64,000 bases of DNA from contig JAOLXX010000001.1 of NCBI GenBank assembly GCA_028343155.1, forward strand, positions 1 to 64,000, given 5' to 3'. The DNA comes from Polaribacter sp. GTDB taxonomy: Bacteria > Bacteroidota > Bacteroidia > Flavobacteriales > Flavobacteriaceae. Made by a program: the position numbers and the translations under genes. This document shows, piece by piece, positions 46,019 through 53,234 of this stretch (its first letter is position 1; each line of letters begins with the position of its first letter). Below the pieces are notes generated by a model. That model worked only from the letters and a program-made list of their open reading frames with translations. It had not been told where the DNA came from and did not search any database.

Positions 46019-46543
46019 ATGAAAAAAATTATTGTAGTCGGTAATGGGATGGTTGGTTATAAGTTTTGTGAAAAATTAGTCGCTTCATCAGAAAGTAAAA
46101 ATTTTAAAATCACTGTTTTTGGTGAAGAGCCAAGACCCGCTTATGACAGAGTTCATTTAAGTGCCTTTTTTGAAAATCAAGATGCAAAAGCGTTGGAAAT
46201 GGCACCTGCAGCTTGGTATAAAGAAAATAATATTGATTTAATTGTTGATGAAAAAGTGGACAACATTTTTAGGGCAACCAAAACAATAATTACAGCAAAG
46301 AGTCGCCAGCTTACATACGATTATTTAGTTTTAGCTACCGGTTCATCTGCATTTGTTCCCCCAATAAAAGGAGTAGAAAAAGAAGGTGTTTTTGTCTATA
46401 GGACGATTGAAGATTTAGAAGGAATGTTGGGGTATGCAGCAAAACTAAAAGCGAAAAATCCACATGCAAGAGCTGCGGTATTAGGTGGAGGTTTGTTGGG
46501 TTTAGAAGCAAGTTTAGCGCTGGTGAAGCAAGCCATTTCATAA
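46019..46543 (+). pseudogene. nirB: 5' stump of nitrite reductase large subunit NirB
   Basis: NirB reduces nitrite to ammonium with NAD(P)H. Only about 174 residues of the usual 800 or more are left. They contain the FAD motif VVGNGMVGYKFCEKL, FGEEPRPAYDRVHLS, YLVLATGSSAFVPPIKGVEKEG and the second Rossmann motif AAVLGGGLLGLEA. The match ends at GLEA, and the last ten residues (SLALVKQAIS) do not fit the family, so a deletion joined them from elsewhere. The siroheme and iron-sulfur domains are missing, so it cannot be functional. The start is the ATG at 46019, after the -7 element. Confidence 0.85.
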
Positions 46544-46558
46544 TAATTGTAATTTAAA

Positions 46559-48370
46559 ATGACAAAAAAAGGCAATTCATTAGACCAAAGAACGTTTGAT
46601 AAATTAAGTCGTTTGTATATTATTGCCTTAAGCACCATTGCTTTTTCTGTAATTATTAGTCAGGTTTTAGTCCGCAATCATTTAGACAAACAACAAAGTG
46701 ATTCTACGGTGATAAATATTGCTGGTAGGCAAAGAATGTTGAGTCAGAAATTAACAAAAGAAATTGTTTCCCTCTCAGTTTCTTCAGATGAAAAAAATAG
46801 AATTTCCCTTAAAAATAATATAAAAAAAACACTTTTTCTATGGGAGTTATCTCATAACTCTCTTCAAAAAGGGAATGATAGTTTAGGGCTTCCTAAACAA
46901 AATAGTGTGCAAATAAAAAGTAAGTTTACTGCGATTAATCCTGTTTTTGACACCATACAGAAAGCTTCAAAATTAATCCTTCGAAAACTAGAAAAAAACC
47001 CTTTAATTTCAATTGATTTTTTGGTGTCTGAAATCAAAAAAATAACCAATAATGAAGGTTCTTTTTTGTTGATAATGGATGAAATTGTGAATCAATATGA
47101 TTTAGAAGCGAATGAGAAAGTTGCTTGGTTGAGAAAGTTAGAGTTCTTATTAATGGGACTAACATTGTTGCTGCTTTTGGGGGAGTTAGTGTTCATCTTT
47201 TTGCCTACTGCAAAATCTATAAAAATGATACTTTTAGAATTGCTGTCGGCAGAAAAAAAAGCTAAAAAGATGGCTTTTAATGCAGATGAGTTGAGTGTTG
47301 TTAAAGAAAAATCAATTAAAGAGTTGCGTGCTTTAAGTCAAGCAATTGATGAAACATTATTGTTTGCAAGAATTTCTCCAAACGGAAATTTAATTCACAT
47401 AGGAAATAAGTTTTCAAGGTTGTTTAAATTCACAAAATTTAAAAAAGAAACGTTCTTTTGGAACATTTTATCAAATAGTGAAAACGAACAGTTCATAATT
47501 GAAGATTTAATCACTAAACATAAAAAAACGGGTTGGCAAGGCGAGCTTAAGGCAACGACAAAAGACGCAGAAACTATTTGGTTAGATATGTCAATAGTTC
47601 CTTATAGGCCCACAGAAGATAAGTCTGAATTATTAATTATCGCCTCAGAAATTACTGCTAAAAAAGCAGGTCAAATAGAAATTGAAAGATTGACCAAAGA
47701 GAGTTTTGAGGAGAAAATGAGTCAGCAAAAAATAATTTCAAGTAAGATTATAGAAAACCAAGAAAAAGAACAAAACAGAATTGCAAAGGATGTGCATGAT
47801 GGAATTGGTCAGATGTTGACTGGATTAAAATACAATTTAGAAAGTATTAATATGAATGATATTCAGAAAACAACTGCTAAGATTGAACATTTAAAGGACT
47901 TAACTACAAATATTATAAAAGGAGTTAGAGCTGCCACTTTTAATTTAACTCCACCAGAATTATCTGATCATGGAGTGGTTCCTGCAATGATAAAACTAAC
48001 CCAAGAATTAGGAAGATTAACGGGAAAAGAAATCTTATTTCTAAATAAAACATACTATAATCAACGTTTAGATTCCCTTGTTGAAATTAATATTTATAGA
48101 ATTGTCCAAGAAGCAATAAATAACGCTATTAAATATGCTGAATCTTCTCATATTTTGGTGGCAGTTTCTCACAGTGAAAAAATATTAAGTATCGTTGTGG
48201 ATGATGATGGACAAGGTTTTGAACCTTTAAAGGTAAAGCACGTAAAGAATGGAGATGGAGGAATGGGTATGACTTTTATGAAGGAAAGAATTACATTTGT
48301 TGAAGGTCGATTGTTCTTGAATTCTGAACTTGGAAAAGGCACAAGAGTAACATTAAATATCCCTATTTAA
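46559..48370 (+). CDS. Nitrate-sensor-like histidine kinase (NarX/PilJ-type)
   Basis: The 603-residue sensor has a first membrane helix (about 15-38), a periplasmic domain with the PilJ-like signature INIAGRQRMLSQKLTKEI (about 47-64), which resembles the nitrate-sensing P-box of NarX and NarQ, a second helix (about 195-225), a PAS domain (about 255-380), a HisKA_3 dimerisation helix with phosphorylated His in NRIAKDVHDGIGQMLTGLKY (near residue 413), and a C-terminal ATPase domain (GGMGMTFMKERI). It starts 16 bases after the nirB stump and is followed by the response regulator. Nitrate sensing is inferred from signature and context. Confidence 0.85.
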   Translation: MTKKGNSLDQRTFDKLSRLYIIALSTIAFSVIISQVLVRNHLDKQQSDSTVINIAGRQRMLSQKLTKEIVSLSVSSDEKNRISLKNNIKKTLFLWELSHNSLQKGNDSLGLPKQNSVQIKSKFTAINPVFDTIQKASKLILRKLEKNPLISIDFLVSEIKKITNNEGSFLLIMDEIVNQYDLEANEKVAWLRKLEFLLMGLTLLLLLGELVFIFLPTAKSIKMILLELLSAEKKAKKMAFNADELSVVKEKSIKELRALSQAIDETLLFARISPNGNLIHIGNKFSRLFKFTKFKKETFFWNILSNSENEQFIIEDLITKHKKTGWQGELKATTKDAETIWLDMSIVPYRPTEDKSELLIIASEITAKKAGQIEIERLTKESFEEKMSQQKIISSKIIENQEKEQNRIAKDVHDGIGQMLTGLKYNLESINMNDIQKTTAKIEHLKDLTTNIIKGVRAATFNLTPPELSDHGVVPAMIKLTQELGRLTGKEILFLNKTYYNQRLDSLVEINIYRIVQEAINNAIKYAESSHILVAVSHSEKILSIVVDDDGQGFEPLKVKHVKNGDGGMGMTFMKERITFVEGRLFLNSELGKGTRVTLNIPI

Positions 48371-48373
48371 AAT

Positions 48374-48387
48374 ACGTATTTTTACTT
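48374..48387. promoter_or_regulatory. Near-match dyad upstream of the response regulator
   Basis: ACGTA-TTTT-TACTT differs by one base from the AAGTA-N4-TACTT dyad at 45980 and 49216. It lies 8 bases upstream of the -7 element at 48396, so autoregulation is possible. Confidence 0.4.
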
Positions 48388-48395
48388 AAAATCGC

Positions 48396-48403
48396 TATTT
48401 TTG
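48396..48403 (+). promoter_or_regulatory. -7 promoter element of the response regulator
   Basis: TATTTTTG matches TAnnTTTG exactly and lies 22 bases before the ATG at 48426. It lets the regulator be made apart from the kinase. Confidence 0.6.
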
Positions 48404-48425
48404 TACTTATAAATTATCTACAGTT

Positions 48426-49085
48426 ATGATTAATATAGTTTTAGCAGACGACCATGTTTTGGTGAGAAATGGTATCAAAGCACTTTTAGAAGACCAATTA
48501 GGAATTACTGTTATAAATGAAGCATCCAACGGAAAAGAAGCTTTAGAAGTCATTTCGAAAAAGAAACCTGATATACTTATTGTTGATATTCGCATGCCAG
48601 AAATGAATGGAATTGAAGTGGTTACTGAAATTAATAAACACTATACAGATGTAAGAACATTGGTGCTTTCGATGCACGATTCTGAAGAATATGTTTTAAA
48701 ATCGATACAAGCAGGAGCTGACGGTTATTTGTTGAAAGGAGCAAGTAAGAAAGAATTTTTGAAAGCAATAAGTAAAGTTGCTTCTGGTGGTAGGTATTTT
48801 ACAGGAGATGTTTCTTCTATTATAATGAACAATTTTGTAGATGGAGCTACAACTAAAAAAGGAACACCTCAAAAGGAGTTTCATGAACTTCCTTTTAAAT
48901 TAACCAAAAGAGAAAAGCAAATATTAACCTTAGTTTTAGGGTTAAAGAACAATAAAGATATTGCCGAAGAATTACAAATTAGCAAGCGCACTGCAGAGGT
49001 GCATCGTTTTAATTTAATGAAGAAATTAGAGGCTAAAAATTTAATGGAACTGAGTAATAAAGCGAAAGAATACCAACTGATATAG
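48426..49085 (+). CDS. NarL/LuxR-family response regulator
   Basis: The 219-residue protein has a receiver domain with the acidic pair VLADDHVLVRNGIKALLED, phospho-acceptor Asp in DILIVDIRMPEMNG (near residue 57), the Thr/Ser switch and Lys (about 82-104), and a C-terminal LuxR helix-turn-helix (LTKREKQILTLVLGLKNNKD, about 159-178, with SKRTAEVHRFNLMKKL). It follows the NarX-like kinase at 55 bases, so it is its likely partner. It may bind the dyad sites upstream of the nirB and nasA remnants. Confidence 0.9.
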   Translation: MINIVLADDHVLVRNGIKALLEDQLGITVINEASNGKEALEVISKKKPDILIVDIRMPEMNGIEVVTEINKHYTDVRTLVLSMHDSEEYVLKSIQAGADGYLLKGASKKEFLKAISKVASGGRYFTGDVSSIIMNNFVDGATTKKGTPQKEFHELPFKLTKREKQILTLVLGLKNNKDIAEELQISKRTAEVHRFNLMKKLEAKNLMELSNKAKEYQLI

Positions 49086-49215
49086 TCTCTAATGAAGCCA
49101 TTTTTTAATCCCCACTGTTTTTTACCCTTAATTTTGTCAAATTCTTAAAATCACTATTGGTTAATTCTTAATTTACTAATAATTATGTCATACGTACTTT
49201 TTTAGCTTAAAAAGT

Positions 49216-49229
49216 AAGTATTTATACTT
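49216..49229. promoter_or_regulatory. AAGTA-N4-TACTT operator candidate upstream of nasA
   Basis: AAGTA-TTTA-TACTT is the core of a longer 12-base inverted repeat (49210-49235, one mismatch). It lies about 150 bases before the nasA chimera, in an otherwise gene-free stretch of 294 bases. The same spacing and core occur upstream of nirB. Confidence 0.55.
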
Positions 49230-49379
49230 GCTTTTGAGTTTATTATTACTTCAATTTTTAATGTAAATTTTATTAATTGAAAATTCAAGATCCTTTTTTT
49301 TAGGGTATTCAGAAAAATAAAATCAACCCTTTGGTTGGTCAGGTTTTAATGTCGTATTTCTTATAAAATAGTGGCTTAA

Positions 49380-49679
49380 ATGATGAAAAATGAAATTAAA
49401 ACAACTTGTTCTTATTGTGGAGTTGGTTGTGGTATTATTGTAAAAAAAGACATTAACAATAAGGTTTTTGTTGCAGGTGATAAAGACCACCCTGTGAATA
49501 AAGGAATGTTGTGCTCCAAAGGAATGAATTTACATTATGTTGCCAATGATACGTCCGATCGAATTTTAAAGGTGGCTAGAACCATTGCCGATTTGGCGAA
49601 TACCAAAGATATTTCTCCAGATCATATTGCTGAGGCAATTCAATATCGAAGCTTAGATCGAGAGGGTTGGTTAGGATAA
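49380..49679 (+). pseudogene. Chimera: nitrate reductase N-terminus joined to YifB/ComM C-terminus
   Basis: The 99-residue frame has two unrelated halves. Residues 8-61 match the N-terminus of assimilatory nitrate reductase (NasA/NarB): the [4Fe-4S] motif C10-x2-C13-x3-C17-x27-C45 and [22 protein letters not shown]. From about residue 61, [13 protein letters not shown] and [18 protein letters not shown] match the last part of the YifB/ComM Mg-chelatase-like AAA ATPase, down to its usual C-terminus. The shared DRIL (49557-49568) is where the two families overlap, which points to a deletion through short homology. The molybdenum domain and the ATPase core are absent, so neither activity can remain. 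Confidence 0.8.
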
Positions 49680-49711
49680 AGAAGATAAAAATTTTCGAAC
49701 TCAGACAGGTC

Positions 49712-50551
49712 TTATTTTTTTCGTTTTAAATAGAGATTATACACCAAGCCAAATACAATTAATAAGACTCCTAAAAGGGTCCATAGATTGTAAGTCTCTC
49801 CAAACCAAAAAGCCCCAATGAGCATCACAAAAACGACTTCTAAGTACTTTAAAGGAGCAATGACATTTGTTTCATTCGCTTGCAGTGCTTTTGTCATATA
49901 GATCTGTCCTATGTATCCAAAAAGGCCTAAACTTAATAGCTGCATCCATTCTATTAAATTTGGGGTTTTCCAATGCTTGATAGATAAAATTCCACCAAAT
50001 AAAAAGGCCATTACCATAAAGTAATTTATGATGACCAAAGGATTTTCTGTATCTCCAATTTTACGAATGACAACAAAAATTAACCCTAAAAAAAGGGCAG
50101 ATACAATCACTAAAATAATCCCTATAGAATTGACATCAATCCCAAACCCTTTGATTATTAAAACGCCTGTGAATGCAACTAAAAATAGGACCCATTGTAT
50201 TGGTTTTATTTTTTCTTTTAAGAAAATAAACGCAAAAATAGCGGCAAAAATCGGAGCGGTATATCTTAATGAAACAGCGGTACCAACCGCTAAATAATTT
50301 AATGATTCAAAGAAGCAAGTTAAAGAAATAACGCCCGCCAACCCTCTTAAGAATAACCATTTTTTCTTGTTTCCAAGAATTGGAATTTTATGTTTTATGA
50401 TCAATGGAATTGTAAATAGTAAAGTACCAATCGACCTAAAAAAAACAATTTGATATGCACTAAAATCATTCAAACATTTTACGACTGCATTCATTATTGA
50501 AAACGCAATGACACTGAAAATCATATAAAAAATTGCGGTTGAGTTTTTCAT
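49712..50551 (-). CDS. EamA-family (DMT) membrane transporter
   Basis: The 279-residue protein has ten predicted membrane helices in two EamA repeats, the first beginning FYMIFSVIAFSIMNAVVKCL and the second GIILVIVSALFLGLIFVVI. The family exports or exchanges metabolites; the substrate is unknown. The frame is open to 50620, but the ATG at 50551 (MKNSTAIFYMIF) places the start directly at the first helix, as is usual. It ends convergent with the nasA chimera, 32 bases away. Confidence 0.85.
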   Translation of the reverse strand: MKNSTAIFYMIFSVIAFSIMNAVVKCLNDFSAYQIVFFRSIGTLLFTIPLIIKHKIPILGNKKKWLFLRGLAGVISLTCFFESLNYLAVGTAVSLRYTAPIFAAIFAFIFLKEKIKPIQWVLFLVAFTGVLIIKGFGIDVNSIGIILVIVSALFLGLIFVVIRKIGDTENPLVIINYFMVMAFLFGGILSIKHWKTPNLIEWMQLLSLGLFGYIGQIYMTKALQANETNVIAPLKYLEVVFVMLIGAFWFGETYNLWTLLGVLLIVFGLVYNLYLKRKK

Positions 50552-50682
50552 GATAATGTAATTTGTACTGTTAAATGTTTCTTTTATGATGACACCTAAA
50601 ATAAAACCTAAAAAAGGCACTAGCTAAAAGCTACTACCTTTTGTATTTATAAATATCTATTGTTTTTTGTAGTGGTTAGATT

Positions 50683-52029
50683 CTAATTAAACAACCTAAA
50701 AACATCATTTCCATTTGCAAAAAGCAGCAAAATAATTAAAAGAATAAAACCGGTTACTTGCGCATATTCTAAAAATTTATCTCCTGGTTTTTTACCTGTA
50801 ATCATTTCCCAAAGCGTAAAAACAACATGACCACCGTCCAAAGCTGGAATTGGCAATAAGTTCATAAAGCCTAACATGATAGATAAGAACGCGGTGATGT
50901 TCCAAAAGGATTCTGCGCTCCACTCGGAAGGAAAAATACTTCCAATAGAAATAAAACCACCCAAACCTTTATAAGCCCCTGAACTTGGATTTAAAATCTT
51001 TTTTAATTGTTTGATATAATCGGTAAGTGTTTTTATAGATTTGTTCCATCCTTCAGGAATTGCTTCCATAAAAGAATATTCTATTTCGGCTAAATTATAA
51101 TAGCCTAATTTTTCTAAATCTTTAAAAGGTAACTGCCCTAAACCGACACCTAATTTCCCCTTACTATTAACTTTTACAGGGATTTCTTTTGTTTCAGTTC
51201 CTCTTAAAACCGTTAAAAGAATCTCTTGATTTTTGAATTTATTTAATTCAGGCCGCCCTTCATCAAAATATTTTATTCTATTTCCATGAATAGCAACCAC
51301 AATATCTTTAGGTTTTAAATCTGCAGTTAGATTGTGTGAATCTTCAGAAATACCTGCAATAATAAAAGGAATTCTAGGCATCACAACTGGTCCTGCATTC
51401 TTCCCTCGATCCATCAATTGAGAGATAAAGTCTTCAGGAATTTGTTGGTCTAATACAACTCCGTTTCTTTCCAATTGAAAATCATTTCCATTTACAAACC
51501 CGAGGGTTAGTTCAGAGAATTTCTTGATTTTTTCTCCATCGATTGTTAAAATTTTATCACCAGTTTGCAACCCTAAATTCATTGCGATGGTATCTTGTAC
51601 CCATACACCGTCCTTTACATTTTCATTAGGCAAATATTTTTCTCCATACGCATACATTAACATAATGTAAATGAAAATACCCAACACAAAGTTTACAAAA
51701 ACACCACCGAGCATAATAATTAAACGTTGCCAAGCTGGTTTAGAACGAAACTCCCAAGGTTGCACTGGTTGCGCTAGCTGTTCTGTATCCATACTTTCAT
51801 CAATCATACCAGATATTTTTACATATCCACCCAAAGGAATCCAGCCAATACCATACACAGTATCTCCAATTTTCTTCTTGAAAATTGAGAACTTATAGTC
51901 AAAGAATAAATAGAATTTTTCTACTCTGGTTTTAAATAATTTTGCAGGGATAAAGTGCCCTAATTCGTGCAATACAATTAGTAGAGATAAACTTAGTATG
52001 AATTGTGATGCTTTTATTAATATTTCCAT
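50683..52029 (-). CDS. rseP: RIP metalloprotease RseP (site-2 protease)
   Basis: RseP cuts membrane-bound substrates such as anti-sigma factors within the membrane. The 448-residue protein has the zinc motif HELGH in SLLIVLHELGHFIPAKLF (near residue 22), a middle region with PDZ-like sequence (GLQTGDKILTIDGEKIKKFS, about 150-170), and the C-terminal LLPIPALDGGHVVFTLWE with the metal-binding Asp. Membrane helices flank these motifs. It stands alone and may act in the stress response, but its substrate is not visible. Confidence 0.95.
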   Translation of the reverse strand: MEILIKASQFILSLSLLIVLHELGHFIPAKLFKTRVEKFYLFFDYKFSIFKKKIGDTVYGIGWIPLGGYVKISGMIDESMDTEQLAQPVQPWEFRSKPAWQRLIIMLGGVFVNFVLGIFIYIMLMYAYGEKYLPNENVKDGVWVQDTIAMNLGLQTGDKILTIDGEKIKKFSELTLGFVNGNDFQLERNGVVLDQQIPEDFISQLMDRGKNAGPVVMPRIPFIIAGISEDSHNLTADLKPKDIVVAIHGNRIKYFDEGRPELNKFKNQEILLTVLRGTETKEIPVKVNSKGKLGVGLGQLPFKDLEKLGYYNLAEIEYSFMEAIPEGWNKSIKTLTDYIKQLKKILNPSSGAYKGLGGFISIGSIFPSEWSAESFWNITAFLSIMLGFMNLLPIPALDGGHVVFTLWEMITGKKPGDKFLEYAQVTGFILLIILLLFANGNDVFRLFN

Positions 52030-52178
52030 TCAGCGTTAAATCATTAAATTTTAAAAACATGCAAATGTACGTTTTTAAAGAGCGATGTAAAAGAACTAAA
52101 AGAGCATGATTTTTTATTTTAACAAATATTTTAGAAAGTATTTATTTTTGTTTGTTTTTTTAAAGGTGTATTAAGTCG

Positions 52179-52186
52179 TAAATTTG
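52179..52186 (+). promoter_or_regulatory. -7 promoter element of the SCO1-like gene
   Basis: TAAATTTG matches TAnnTTTG exactly and lies 18 bases before the ATG at 52205. Confidence 0.6.
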
Positions 52187-52204
52187 TCTTTTTAAACCTG
52201 TTTT

Positions 52205-52885
52205 ATGGAGCTAAAATTCTTTAAAAAATCGCTACCAACACTTATTTTTTTAGTCGTTTTTTCTGCGATTGTCATTCCTATCTTTTATCAATTATTAAAG
52301 GTTGAAAAAAAGTTGAAAATATACAATCCAAGAGATGTAAATCCGAGATTAGTAGATTCCTCTGTGAAACACATTACTAAAAATCATACCATTGCAGATT
52401 TTGAATTGATCAACCAAAATGGCGAAATCATTACCAATAAAGATTATGAAAATAAAATTTACATAGCAGATTTTTTCTTTACCAGATGCCAATCAATTTG
52501 TATTGCTATGGCATATAATATGAGTGAGTTACAAACCTATTATATTGATGATAAAGAGTTGATGTTCTTGTCACATTCTGTAACGCCTTTTATAGATAGT
52601 GTTGCTGTCTTAAAAGAGTATGCAAATAAAAAAGGGGTTATTGATGGCAAATGGAATGTAACTACAGGTTCTAAAAAACACATTTATGAGTTGGCACGAA
52701 AAAGTTATTTTGCTGTTTTAGACGAAGGTTCTGGAGATGAAAATGACTTTATTCATACAGAACAATTTATCTTGGTAGATAAAGAAAAACGCATTCGTGG
52801 TTATTATGATGGGACTGATAAAAAAGACATCGAAAAATTGAAAGAAGACCTTGTTGTGTTAAAAGCAACATATGCATCAAAATAA
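52205..52885 (+). CDS. SCO1/SenC-family copper chaperone-like protein
   Basis: SCO proteins deliver copper or reduce thiols during cytochrome oxidase assembly. The 226-residue protein has an N-terminal membrane anchor (LPTLIFLVVFSAIVIPIFYQ), a thioredoxin-like fold, the metal-binding CxxxC in FTRCQSICIAMAYNMSEL (about 96-113) and a conserved His in IHTEQFILVDKE. It is alone on its promoter, followed after 109 bases by feoA under a separate promoter. Its role in aerobic respiration would fit the act genes further on, but that is inference. Confidence 0.9.
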   Translation: MELKFFKKSLPTLIFLVVFSAIVIPIFYQLLKVEKKLKIYNPRDVNPRLVDSSVKHITKNHTIADFELINQNGEIITNKDYENKIYIADFFFTRCQSICIAMAYNMSELQTYYIDDKELMFLSHSVTPFIDSVAVLKEYANKKGVIDGKWNVTTGSKKHIYELARKSYFAVLDEGSGDENDFIHTEQFILVDKEKRIRGYYDGTDKKDIEKLKEDLVVLKATYASK

Positions 52886-52889
52886 CTTG

Positions 52890-52906
52890 TTTAGAATCAT
52901 TCTAAA
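52890..52906. promoter_or_regulatory. Iron-repressor operator candidate upstream of feoA
   Basis: TTTAGA-ATCAT-TCTAAA is a perfect 6-5-6 inverted repeat placed 4 bases before the -7 element of feoAB. Its place fits a Fur- or DtxR-type ferrous iron repressor; the protein is not identified. Confidence 0.55.
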
Positions 52907-52910
52907 TGAT

Positions 52911-52918
52911 TATCTTTG
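52911..52918 (+). promoter_or_regulatory. -7 promoter element of feoAB
   Basis: TATCTTTG matches TAnnTTTG exactly. It lies next to the inverted repeat at 52890-52906, and about 75 bases before the GTG start of feoA. Confidence 0.65.
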
Positions 52919-52994
52919 TGAAAAATTTGTTACTACTGCATTTTTTCAGAATTAAATTTAGAGAAAATAAGGAGTCTTCTTATACAAAAAACGA

Positions 52995-53234
52995 GTGAAT
53001 ACAATAGCATCATTACACAAAGGAGAAATAGGATATATTTCGGAAGAATCGTTAGGTTTTATTCCTTTAAAATTACTTGAAATGGGTTGCTTACCAGGAG
53101 CTGAGGTTGAGTTGGTTCAAATAGCACCTTTAAAAGACCCTTTGTATATCTGCGTAAACGGAAGTCATTTGGCAATTAGAAAAGAAACTGCTTTACAAAT
53201 TCAAATCCTGAAAAGCGAAATAGTACATGTCTAA
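52995..53234 (+). CDS. feoA: Ferrous iron transport protein A
   Basis: FeoA is the small SH3-like regulatory partner of FeoB. The 79-residue protein has the family pattern (GEIGYISEESLGFIPLKLLEMGCLPGAEVELVQIAPLKDPLYICVNGSHLAIRKETA). The start is a GTG at 52995 (reading MNTIASLHKGE); no in-frame ATG precedes it. It overlaps feoB by 8 bases, so translation is coupled. Confidence 0.94.
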   Translation: MNTIASLHKGEIGYISEESLGFIPLKLLEMGCLPGAEVELVQIAPLKDPLYICVNGSHLAIRKETALQIQILKSEIVHV

